Origin: an uncultured Bifidobacteriaceae bacterium
GTDB taxonomy: Bacteria; Actinomycetota; Actinomycetes; Actinomycetales; Bifidobacteriaceae
Assembly: GCA_946891915.1 (NCBI GenBank)
Contig: CAMPNN010000016.1
Span: 1-23,014, forward strand
Length of the DNA: 23,014 nucleotides
Reading direction: 5' to 3'
Position 1 is the first letter of the stretch; every line of letters begins with the position of its first letter. The translations under genes were made by a program, and so were the position numbers. The notes beneath the pieces are model-generated. The model did no database searches and had not been told where the DNA came from. It was given only the letters and a program-made list of their open reading frames with translations. Positions 1-6,647 of the stretch are shown one piece after another.

Positions 1-53
1 CTTGTATTGCAAGTCTTAAGACATGATTTCTTACACACTTTTTGGCCTATAAC

Positions 54-80
54 CCGCGCGTTTCGTGTGGCTACTTTTTT
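54..80 (+). terminator. possible terminator of a plus-strand gene lying left of the window
   Basis: Positions 54-60 (CCGCGCG) can pair with 64-70 (CGTGTGG) through five Watson-Crick and two G-U pairs around a three-base loop, followed after four bases by six T. It faces the end of the minus-strand methyltransferase gene, so it would end transcription arriving from outside the window. The wobble pairs and the gap before the T run keep confidence low. Nothing else is recognisable in bases 1-53. Confidence 0.35.
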
Positions 81-1377
81 ATTCTGATTTTGCAATTGCG
101 CGAATAATCACATGATTGTTGTTCATATCGGTTGTTGCAATAATCCTAATATTTCCACCGTCTTGAATTTTAAGTCGTTTGCGTAGAGCTTCTGAAGATA
201 CTGGGAAGTTGCGTGTAACAATATTTGCATGCGTAATATCTCCTAGCGTTTTCTTTAATTCGCGTTTATTCATGCTGCATACGTCTTCAATTTTCCATAT
301 TTTTCCAGGAAAATCAGCGTTATATTTTTCGGAAACGCATACGTGACTATTGCTTCCAATTTGTTGTATTCCGTATTTTTCTTCTAATACTGAAAAGCAT
401 CCAACCTTCATAATTGCCGCGTTCGGTTCATAAACGTATTGTGCCCAATCTTGCCAGTTTTGTATTTTAGGCATGGTGATTTTTTGATTTTCGCAGCCTA
501 GTTCGTTTGATTCAGATTGTATTGTTACTTGCTTTGTTGAAGAATCATAATTTGCTTGTACAACTATGCGCTGATTGTCGTTTACGCAATACACTGGAAT
601 TTTTGTGTGAAGATTGTTGTCAAGAATTATTAGTAGTTCTTTACATTCGTTATTATGAGCAACAATATGAACCGATGACACGTTTCCACAAAAATCGCTC
701 ACAGCTTTATGCCAATCGAGCATTGGTGAAAGCTTAATCATTACTAGCGAAGATTTTTTAAGCAGATTATCTTTTAGTTCAAGAACGTTAGGAGTGCAAT
801 CTTCAATAGCGTATGTTCGTGAACCTTGTGCATCGCGTCTGGCAGGATCAATGTATATCATTGTTGCGCTAGAAATATTGTTAAGCGCGTCAAGACTGTT
901 ATTGTTGTAGCATTGTACGTTGTTAATGCCAAGCGCTTTCATATTGTGTTGTGCAATGCTGGAAAGTTCATTCTGCTGCTCAATGCATATTGCTGAATCA
1001 AAATATTCAGCCATGATTGTGCAATCAACTCCAAAGCCTCCAGTTAAATCTACTAGTGTGCTAGGGGTTTTATTTGTGCTACTTAGCAAATCTTTCGCAA
1101 AATCAGCCTTATATTGCGCTGTGACTTGCGAAGAGCATTGTTCCATAGAAATGTGCGCGGGGTATATTACTTCCTCGCATGAAGCCCATTTTGGCAGTTT
1201 TTGTTGAGCTATTTGTTTGCCTGCTATTTGATTAATTGCAAAGTATAAGTCAATATTTGAATTTCGAGGCGCTTTAAGAGCTGCTTTGCTTGGTTTCAGC
1301 TGTGAATTTTCTTTAATGAAGGCAAGTGTTGCAGCATTTGCTGGTTCAATACTTGATGGAATTTGAAGTACAGGCAT
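79..1377 (-). CDS. class I SAM-dependent methyltransferase with THUMP-like C-terminal domain
   Basis: The protein (432 aa from the chosen start) has a Rossmann methyltransferase core with a glycine-rich SAM motif (VDLTGGFGVD), a following acidic strand end (AICIEQ) and a DPARRD motif where N6/N2-type methyltransferases carry their catalytic D/NPP-like loop. The C-terminal third (PNAAIMKVGCF...NFPVSSEALRKRLK) matches my memory of the THUMP_like domain of actinobacterial RNA/DNA methyltransferase homologues. The substrate is unknown; structured RNA is the family expectation. The frame stays open to a GTG at 1521, but the extra 48 residues are low-complexity and overlap a DnaA-box region, while the ATG at 1377 begins MPVLQIPSS, which resembles related proteins. 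No clear ribosome binding site supports either start. Confidence 0.75.
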   Translation of the reverse strand: MPVLQIPSSIEPANAATLAFIKENSQLKPSKAALKAPRNSNIDLYFAINQIAGKQIAQQKLPKWASCEEVIYPAHISMEQCSSQVTAQYKADFAKDLLSSTNKTPSTLVDLTGGFGVDCTIMAEYFDSAICIEQQNELSSIAQHNMKALGINNVQCYNNNSLDALNNISSATMIYIDPARRDAQGSRTYAIEDCTPNVLELKDNLLKKSSLVMIKLSPMLDWHKAVSDFCGNVSSVHIVAHNNECKELLIILDNNLHTKIPVYCVNDNQRIVVQANYDSSTKQVTIQSESNELGCENQKITMPKIQNWQDWAQYVYEPNAAIMKVGCFSVLEEKYGIQQIGSNSHVCVSEKYNADFPGKIWKIEDVCSMNKRELKKTLGDITHANIVTRNFPVSSEALRKRLKIQDGGNIRIIATTDMNNNHVIIRAIAKSE

Positions 1378-1492
1378 GAATCTTATTTTTAGCGTAGGTG
1401 TAGAGAAGTGTAGGTGCAGAAAATTGTGGTTTTTGTGGAAATAAGTTGTAGAAGAGTAGGTATTTGTTAAAGAATCCACAGTAATCTCAAAT

Positions 1493-1634
1493 TGTGGATA
1501 ATTTTTTGTGCACATATTCACAAGCGCTAAAAAGGTAAGTTATCAACGTTTGTGACTAACTATGTGGATAACTTGGTCAGTTATTGTTAAGATATACCCA
1601 ACTTATGCCCAGGTTATCCACAATTATGTGCACA
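1493..1634. promoter_or_regulatory. cluster of three perfect DnaA boxes with paired TGTGCACA palindromes
   Basis: Perfect 9-mers TTATCCACA occur at 1614-1622 (plus) and, as TGTGGATAA, at 1493-1501 and 1563-1571 (minus). The palindrome TGTGCACA lies at 1507-1514 and 1627-1634, exactly 120 bp apart, each 13-14 bp from the start of a DnaA box. Looser relatives (ATATTCACA at 1514, TGTGGAAAT at 1434) extend the cluster. With the methyltransferase starting at 1377 the whole cluster is intergenic, between two minus-strand genes. TTATCCACA is the canonical high-affinity DnaA box. The dnaA gene is not in this window, so this may be a secondary DnaA-binding, titration or regulatory site rather than oriC. 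Confidence 0.6.
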
Positions 1635-1660
1635 TTAGTGGAAAACTACACGTGTGTAAT

Positions 1661-2374
1661 TTAATAAATCGAGCCACTTAAGCAAAGTATTGCGCAAACG
1701 ACGAGAATAATAAAAATCGAAATAAAATATGCTAAGAAACGAGTATTAAATGAAGCTTTTTTCAATAACGGATTTCGCACGCCTAGTAACGCAGCTAATG
1801 CAGTGCCAACAATTAAGCCTCCAACATGCGCCTGCCAAGCAATGTTAGGAACAATAAGAGGCATAGCAAGAGTAATAGCAATCCAAATTAACGTGCCCTT
1901 CATGCTTTCACCCAAACGCCATTGTGCTACTAGCAGAGCGCCAATAAGTCCCATTATGGCTCCAGAAGCACCATACGAAGCCATAAACCAATCTCTGGTT
2001 AATCTGCACCATATTATGCTTGCAACATCGCCTCCAAGCCCTGCAAGCAAATACAAGCCAAAAAACTTCCACTTTCCAAAAAATCTTTCAAGCTCAGCGC
2101 CTAAAGACCACAAACATACCATGTTGAAGAAAATATGTGTAATATTCGGAGCGTGAACAAACATTGAAGTAAACCACGTCCAAGGAGTTTGCAAAGCGGT
2201 TACTGGAACAAATGCAGTATATTCAATTAACGTTGAGTATGCGCTTGGTATAACAAAGCGTAATACCATTTCTAAAACCCATACGATAATGCATGAGTAA
2301 ATAATAATAGCAGTTGTAGTGTTGCATCGAAGCTTTATATTATTCCATATGTTTTTCATATCCAAATTGTGCAT
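1661..2374 (-). CDS. rhomboid family intramembrane serine protease
   Basis: A 237-aa polytopic membrane protein with about six hydrophobic segments. The rhomboid catalytic dyad is visible: Ser137 in GASG (135-138) and His183 in AHVGG on a later helix. The HxxxN signature H80-IFF-N84 on the second core helix, which supplies oxyanion-stabilising residues, is also present. Rhomboids cleave transmembrane substrates inside the cytoplasmic membrane; the substrate here is unknown. There is no ribosome binding site before the ATG at 2374, but a TATACT box lies 8 nt upstream, which suggests a leaderless transcript. A second in-frame Met six codons in is an alternative start. The gene is divergent from the 69-aa membrane microprotein. 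Confidence 0.9.
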   Translation of the reverse strand: MHNLDMKNIWNNIKLRCNTTTAIIIYSCIIVWVLEMVLRFVIPSAYSTLIEYTAFVPVTALQTPWTWFTSMFVHAPNITHIFFNMVCLWSLGAELERFFGKWKFFGLYLLAGLGGDVASIIWCRLTRDWFMASYGASGAIMGLIGALLVAQWRLGESMKGTLIWIAITLAMPLIVPNIAWQAHVGGLIVGTALAALLGVRNPLLKKASFNTRFLAYFISIFIILVVCAILCLSGSIY

Positions 2375-2382
2375 ATCTTTAT

Positions 2383-2388
2383 AGTATA
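2383..2388 (-). promoter_or_regulatory. -10 box for the rhomboid gene, leaderless configuration
   Basis: Read on the minus strand, TATACT ends 8 nt before the ATG at 2374, so transcription would begin at or next to the start codon. No convincing -35 hexamer is seen. The same TATACT-N8-start arrangement occurs at the ThrE gene. Confidence 0.4.
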
Positions 2389-2445
2389 GTTTTTAGCAAA
2401 TTTAATTAAGAACATTGTTGAAAAAGATGCGACTTAGATAAAAAG

Positions 2446-2460
2446 CAACTATGATAGTTG
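2446..2460. promoter_or_regulatory. 15-bp palindrome, candidate operator for the microprotein gene
   Basis: CAACTAT-G-ATAGTTG is a perfect inverted repeat with a one-base centre, lying between divergent genes and 70 bp before the start of the 69-aa gene. Its middle contains TATGAT, a reasonable -10 hexamer for the plus strand, so a bound protein would block that promoter. The regulator is unknown. Confidence 0.4.
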
Positions 2461-2530
2461 TTACGCGTCAATACGCAATATAAATCGTTGACTTGGACGA
2501 GCAGGTCAGCTTAACCCGAAAGGAGCCATC

Positions 2531-2740
2531 ATGGAGAACAGATCCTCTGGCGGTTGGAAGTTCTTTGCACTGCTCTTCGGAGCACTGCTCGCAGGCATTG
2601 CTGCGTTGTATGTGTATAAGCAGCATAATCCTGATTATGACCCATGGGAGGAGCCGTGGGAGAACAGCTCTTCACCAATTGATTTGGGGCTAGAAAAGGA
2701 AGAGACAGAGGAAAAAGACGCTCCTGCTGTTGAAGAATAA
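2531..2740 (+). CDS. 69-aa single-pass membrane protein with acidic tail
   Basis: A small protein with one hydrophobic helix at about residues 9-28 (WKFFALLFGALLAGIAALYVY), a short basic N-terminus and a strongly acidic C-terminal half containing the tryptophan-rich repeat DPWEEPWE (about 37-44). An AAAGGAG ribosome binding site lies at the expected distance before the ATG, and a strong terminator follows, so this is a genuine gene. The charge distribution predicts N-terminus in the membrane and an exposed acidic tail, orientation uncertain. I recognise no family; it lacks the two helices of CrgA. Function unknown. Confidence 0.8.
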   Translation: MENRSSGGWKFFALLFGALLAGIAALYVYKQHNPDYDPWEEPWENSSSPIDLGLEKEETEEKDAPAVEE

Positions 2741-2764
2741 GAATAGTAGTAGCGTTTAATAACA

Positions 2765-2799
2765 AAGGCGATTGCGCATATGCGTAGTCGCCTTCTTTT
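2765..2799 (+). terminator. intrinsic terminator of the 69-aa gene
   Basis: AAGGCGA (2765-2771) pairs with TCGCCTT (2788-2794), with an inner GCGCATATGC hairpin, followed by CTTTTG. It lies 25 bp after the stop codon of the microprotein gene. Confidence 0.75.
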
Positions 2800-2810
2800 G
2801 TAGTTAATTA

Positions 2811-2852
2811 AAATGGCGGAAGCTGAACTAGCAGCCTCCGCCATTTGTTTTT
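2811..2852. terminator. bidirectional terminator between the microprotein gene and glgP
   Basis: A perfect 10-bp stem, AAATGGCGGA (2811-2820) with TCCGCCATTT (2837-2846), extended internally by GCT/AGC, is followed by TGTTTTT on the plus strand and TTAATTAA-type sequence on the minus strand. It can end glgP transcription from the right and back up the preceding terminator from the left. Confidence 0.8.
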
Positions 2853-2878
2853 AAGAGATTAAACCGATATCTCTATGC

Positions 2879-5368
2879 TTACTCAGCAACGTGTGCTGGA
2901 AGAGCACCAGTGTGCCAAATGCGATCGAGGTAATCTTCGATAGAGCGGTCAGAAGAGAAGTAACCAGAGTTGGCTACGTTCAAAACTGCCATGCGAGCCC
3001 ACTTCATTGGATCGCGGTAAGTTTCCTCAATCTGAGCCTGAATGTCCATGTAAGAGCTGAAGTCAGCCATTGCCATGAAGTAATCGTGGGTAAGCCAATC
3101 GTTGACGAGTGGCTCATACACGCTCTTGTCGCCATTGGAGAAGGTGCCGTCAGCAACCATATCCACAGCAGTCTTCAAGCGAGGATCAGACTCGTAGTAC
3201 TTACGGGAGCCGCCGTGATCGTAGCCTTCAGCGTAGAGCTTATCAACTTCGTCAACGGTCATGCCGAAGAGGAAGAAGTTCTCAGCGCCAACGCGCTCGC
3301 GAATCTCAACGTTTGCACCATCGAGAGTACCAACAGTCAAAGCACCGTTCAAAGCGAACTTCATGTTACCGGTGCCGGAAGCTTCCTTACCAGCCTGAGA
3401 AATCTGTTCATCCAAATCGGTGGCAGGAATCAAGTTCATAGCCAACTCGATGTTGTAGTTTGGTGGGAAGAACACGGCAAGCTTGCCCTTGCATGCTGGG
3501 TCGTTATTCACCACGCGAGCAACATTGTTAATGAGCTGAATGGTGAGCTTTGCCATAGCATAGCCTGGAGCAGACTTAGCGCCGAAGAACACGGTGCGTG
3601 GAAGCATCTTGTCGACGTCGATTGTGCCGTTCTTAATTCCAGCGTATGTGGAGATGACCTGGAGAATCTTCATGGACTGGCGCTTGTACTCGTGCAAACG
3701 CTTGACGATGGTGTTGAACATGGTGTCTGGGTTGATTTCGAAGCCATACTTCTGCTTTGCGAAATCAACGAAGGCAAGCTTGTTCTCTTGCTTGACCTTA
3801 GCGAACTTCTTTACGAAGGATGGATCGTCAGCCAATGGCTTCAAACCTTCAAGAAGCTCCAAATCACCCTGCCATGCGTCAGTACCCAAGCCCTCAGTAA
3901 TAAGAGCAGACATACGTGGGTTGCTCAAGCGCACGAAACGACGAGGAGTTACGCCGTTAGTAACGTTCTTGAACTTATCTGGGTAAACGCTGGAGAAGTC
4001 CTTCAAAGTGACATCCTTCAACAACTCAGAGTGAAGCTCAGCAACACCGTTGACGTAAGAGCCGCCGTAGGTAGCCAAGTAAGCCATGCGGACTACAGCA
4101 CCTTCGCCATTTTCGTCAGCGTCGGTAGCGATACGCATGCGCTCAACCTGATCCTCAGCAACGCCCTTGCCGCGAAGCTCGTTGCGGAACTGCTCGCTGA
4201 TGCCCTGAATAATCTCAAGGTGGCGTGGCAAAAGTTCGCCAATAAGCTTGGCTGGCCAAACTTCCAAAGCTTCTGGAAGCAAAGTGTGGCAAGTGTAGTT
4301 GAAGGTCTTTGTGGTGATACCCCAAGCGGTGTTCCAATCGTAGCCATACTCGTCCATAAGAACGCGCATAAGCTCTGGAATGCCGATAACTGGGTGAGTA
4401 TCGTTCAACTGGAAGTTAATCTTGCTTGGGAAGGTTGTAAGATCCGGCTTGTCCTGACCTGGGTAGAACACGCGGATTGCGTCGTGGATAGAAGCAGCTA
4501 CGAAGAAGTACTGCTGCTCAAGACGCAAAGCCTTACCTTCTGGAGTGGAATCTTCTGGGTAAAGAATCTTAGAAATGTTTTCTGCTGCAACCTGTGGCTT
4601 CACAGCATCCAAGTACTCGGACTTGTTAAAGGTGAGCAAATCGAACTCATCGTAGGACTTAGCAGTCCACAAACGAAGAGTATTCACGCGGCCAGAATTG
4701 TAACCTGGAACCATGTAATCGACTGGTACTGCGCGAACAGACCAAGCTGGCTTCCAAACGCGCTTGCCATTTTCTTCAACGACTTCGCCGCCGAAGTTGA
4801 CTCGCTGGTCACGACCGTAATCAATGTGACCCCATGGCTCTTCATTGCTCAGCCAGTAATCAGGAGTTTCAACCTGCTTACCTTCTTCATCAAAACGCTG
4901 CTTGAAAATGCCGTAACGATACTGGATGCCGTAGCCGAATGCTGGAACGCCAATAGAGGCGAGTGAGTCGATAAAGCAGGCTGCGAGACGACCCAAACCG
5001 CCGTTACCCAAACCTGGTTCATACTCAGCATCAATTACAGCGCGTGGATCAAAGCCAAGCTTGGTAACAGCTTTGTTGAACTGATCGGTAAGACCAGCGT
5101 TAAGCAAAGCGTTTTCAAGCTGCTTGCCCATCAAGAACTCGGCGCTTAAATAGCCGACAGCCTTGGTGTTGCCATTAACCATGTCATGCTGTGTCTGCAT
5201 CCAAGAGTCCATCAAGTGACGACGAACTGCGGTAGCAGCGGCAACATACACATCTGCCGTAGTGGCCTGCTCTGGCGTTACACCCTGGGTGTACTTGAGG
5301 TGCTCTTGAAGTTCTTTGGCAAATGCCGTCGCAGTAGTCTTGGCTTTCGGCGCGACGTGTTTAGTCAT
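2879..5368 (-). CDS. glgP: glycogen/starch/alpha-glucan phosphorylase
   Basis: An 829-aa phosphorylase, the normal family length, that releases glucose-1-phosphate from alpha-1,4-glucans with phosphate and pyridoxal phosphate. The PLP signature EASGTGNMKFALNGA is present with the PLP-binding Lys at residue 670. Other family blocks include GNGGLGRLAACF near residue 100, and QLNDTHP and VTNGVTPRRF further on. The frame is open for 51 more codons upstream, but the ATG at 5368 is preceded by AAGGAG and begins MTKHVAPK, so the longer form is rejected. The gene is monocistronic: a bidirectional terminator follows and a promoter with an inverted repeat precedes it. In vaginal or gut Bifidobacteriaceae it would serve host-glycogen or stored-glucan use. 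Confidence 0.97.
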   Translation of the reverse strand: MTKHVAPKAKTTATAFAKELQEHLKYTQGVTPEQATTADVYVAAATAVRRHLMDSWMQTQHDMVNGNTKAVGYLSAEFLMGKQLENALLNAGLTDQFNKAVTKLGFDPRAVIDAEYEPGLGNGGLGRLAACFIDSLASIGVPAFGYGIQYRYGIFKQRFDEEGKQVETPDYWLSNEEPWGHIDYGRDQRVNFGGEVVEENGKRVWKPAWSVRAVPVDYMVPGYNSGRVNTLRLWTAKSYDEFDLLTFNKSEYLDAVKPQVAAENISKILYPEDSTPEGKALRLEQQYFFVAASIHDAIRVFYPGQDKPDLTTFPSKINFQLNDTHPVIGIPELMRVLMDEYGYDWNTAWGITTKTFNYTCHTLLPEALEVWPAKLIGELLPRHLEIIQGISEQFRNELRGKGVAEDQVERMRIATDADENGEGAVVRMAYLATYGGSYVNGVAELHSELLKDVTLKDFSSVYPDKFKNVTNGVTPRRFVRLSNPRMSALITEGLGTDAWQGDLELLEGLKPLADDPSFVKKFAKVKQENKLAFVDFAKQKYGFEINPDTMFNTIVKRLHEYKRQSMKILQVISTYAGIKNGTIDVDKMLPRTVFFGAKSAPGYAMAKLTIQLINNVARVVNNDPACKGKLAVFFPPNYNIELAMNLIPATDLDEQISQAGKEASGTGNMKFALNGALTVGTLDGANVEIRERVGAENFFLFGMTVDEVDKLYAEGYDHGGSRKYYESDPRLKTAVDMVADGTFSNGDKSVYEPLVNDWLTHDYFMAMADFSSYMDIQAQIEETYRDPMKWARMAVLNVANSGYFSSDRSIEDYLDRIWHTGALPAHVAE

Positions 5369-5413
5369 ATTTGACTCCTTGTGCCGTTTGTTATATTTCC
5401 TAAAAAGTGTGCA

Positions 5414-5433
5414 GCCTGAAACAGTGTTTAGGC
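5414..5433. promoter_or_regulatory. inverted repeat in the glgP leader
   Basis: GCCT(G)AAAC, AGT, GTTTAGGC forms an 8-bp inverted repeat with one bulged base between the proposed glgP -10 box and its ribosome binding site. It could be an operator just downstream of the transcription start or an mRNA hairpin. No regulator can be named from the sequence. Confidence 0.35.
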
Positions 5434-5450
5434 AATTAAACCGATACCGC

Positions 5451-5480
5451 ATTGTAGATAACTGTTGCAGATAGCTACAA
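5451..5480 (-). promoter_or_regulatory. candidate glgP promoter
   Basis: On the minus strand TTGTAG (5475-5480) is followed after 18 bases by TACAAT (5451-5456), about 80 bp before the glgP start codon. The -10 box is good and the -35 box moderate. Confidence 0.45.
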
Positions 5481-5568
5481 ATGGCATGTAGGAATGCACA
5501 CGATGTTCCTAACAATACCACAACCCCAATCCCTTTAATTAATTGGTATATAACGTCTTATTACAAAT

Positions 5569-6024
5569 ATGCTTTCAAAAGTTGCTGCGACGAAGATAAT
5601 AAAAGGTATGCCTGTAATACTTGAACGAGATATAAATCGCGGACAGTGCGCTTGGAAAACTTGGCGCGAATCTGCTATCAGCGTACTTAATAATGGCGTT
5701 GACGTTATGCGAATAAACAGTAGTATGTTAGATATTTCTCGCACGGACGAGGCTTTAGCGGTTAGGTATTCGCTATATCTTATTGAGAAGAAGGCGCCCG
5801 GAGTTGGAGTAGAAGTTCGGGTTGCACCTTGGGGAGCTGTAAAGATTTTGGAAGGTCCAGCTTCTGATCCGCACAATCTCACGCCACCAGATGTAATCGA
5901 ACTCGAACCAGAAGTGTGGCTTCGTTTAGCAAGCGGTATTACTAAATGGCAGCAAGAAAAACAAGCCGGAAACATAAGCGCAATCGGTGAGCGCGACGAT
6001 TTAAGTAGTATTCTTCCGCTGTAA
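5569..6024 (+). CDS. sterol carrier family (SCP_3-like) protein
   Basis: A 151-aa soluble protein. The pattern (V-A-x-R-x-S-L-x-L-I... followed by GxGVEVRVAPWGAVKILEGP and then TPPDVIELEPEVWLRLASG) matches what I recall of the actinobacterial bacterial-SCP-orthologue family, which has a sterol-carrier-like lipid-binding fold at the C-terminus. The ligand and pathway are unknown. There is no ribosome binding site before the ATG; a TATAAC box at 5549-5554 would give a leader of only a few bases. The gene is convergent with the DUF3073 gene and shares a terminator with it. An internal Met at residue 14 is an alternative start. Confidence 0.75.
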   Translation: MLSKVAATKIIKGMPVILERDINRGQCAWKTWRESAISVLNNGVDVMRINSSMLDISRTDEALAVRYSLYLIEKKAPGVGVEVRVAPWGAVKILEGPASDPHNLTPPDVIELEPEVWLRLASGITKWQQEKQAGNISAIGERDDLSSILPL

Positions 6025-6040
6025 CGCTGTAACGCTGTAA
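6017..6040 (+). repeat. three tandem copies of CGCTGTAA
   Basis: The 8-bp unit CGCTGTAA is repeated three times without interruption; the first copy contains the stop codon of the SCP-like gene. This is a slippage-type microrepeat that could vary in copy number without altering the protein. Confidence 0.7.
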
Positions 6041-6050
6041 CTACATGCAT

Positions 6051-6100
6051 TTACAAATATCCTGGGGCAAACATTATTTGTTGCACCCAGGATATGTAAA
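6051..6100. terminator. bidirectional terminator between the SCP-like and DUF3073 genes
   Basis: A 10-bp core stem, ATATCCTGGG with CCCAGGATAT, is extended by GCAA/TTGC at the loop side and TTTAC/GTAAA at the base with small bulges. The flanking A and T runs suit termination of both converging genes. Confidence 0.7.
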
Positions 6101-6119
6101 AAATTAGTAAGCTGTAGTT

Positions 6120-6500
6120 CTACTTATCACGCTTATGCATGAAATTTGGCATCGGCATAGGTATGTGATGATGCACAGGAGTATGCGCGCCAGAATGCGA
6201 AGCTGAATTCTCGCTATTTACAGCTTTTGCAGCAGCTTCAGCAGCCCACTTAGCATATTCGTCTAAATCATCATCGTTAGAAGTATCGGCAGATGCGTCT
6301 TCTTCAGAAGAATCATCCTGTTCCTGAAGATACGTATCTTCTTCATAACCTTCGCTCGATGCAAATGGATCGAAGGATCCTTGTCCGGGTTCGCTGGAGT
6401 TAAGCTCCTTAGCAAGCTCGTCATAATCCGTATCGGTCGTCAGGTATTTGAGCTTACGGGCAATTTTCTGTTGCTTTGCCTTCTGTCGTCCGCGGCCCAT
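6120..6500 (-). CDS. DUF3073 domain-containing protein
   Basis: A 126-aa protein with the characteristic basic N-terminus MGRGRQKAKQQKIARKLKY of the actinobacterial DUF3073 family, followed by an acidic, disordered middle (residues about 45-85, rich in D, E and S) and an Ala-rich helix (YAKWAAEAAAKAV). The last 25 residues are unusually rich in His and Met (THTPVHHH-IPMPMPNFMH region). A GAGGGGG ribosome binding site precedes the ATG. The function of DUF3073 is unknown; the basic start suggests nucleic-acid contact, which is only inference. The gene is divergent from trpS. Confidence 0.88.
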   Translation of the reverse strand: MGRGRQKAKQQKIARKLKYLTTDTDYDELAKELNSSEPGQGSFDPFASSEGYEEDTYLQEQDDSSEEDASADTSNDDDLDEYAKWAAEAAAKAVNSENSASHSGAHTPVHHHIPMPMPNFMHKRDK

Positions 6501-6647
6501 CTGACCCCCTCTAAAAAATTACCGTAACAATCAGTTCATCACACAAGAGCGTACCACTTAACCGCAACCGAGTGTATTGTCTGTGTAAACTTTTACCATA
6601 AAAGCCATATTTTAAGCGTAAAAATACGTGTAATTAAGGAGCGCAAA

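Noticed and set aside
1378..1521. Extended methyltransferase start at GTG 1521
   Set aside because: The added 48 residues are low-complexity, have no ribosome binding site and would place DnaA boxes in coding sequence; MPVLQ at 1377 fits relatives better, though this is not proven.
1493..1634. Calling the DnaA-box cluster oriC
   Set aside because: No dnaA, dnaN, rpmH or gyrB lies in the window and no clear AT-rich unwinding element with repeats is adjacent; only a DnaA-binding cluster is claimed.
2531..2740. Small membrane protein considered as the cell-division protein CrgA
   Set aside because: CrgA has two membrane helices and a different core sequence; this protein has one helix and an acidic tail.
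2891..4966. A 691-codon open frame on the plus strand
   Set aside because: It lies wholly antisense to glgP, has a composition typical of a reversed coding strand and no recognisable domain; glgP itself has full catalytic motifs.
5369..5521. N-terminal extension of glycogen phosphorylase by 51 residues
   Set aside because: The ATG at 5368 has an AAGGAG site and normal family length; the extension covers the proposed promoter.
6501..6647. T-box or tryptophan leader peptide before trpS
   Set aside because: No AGGGTGGNACCGCG-like T-box sequence, no antiterminator/terminator pair and no Trp-codon run were found.
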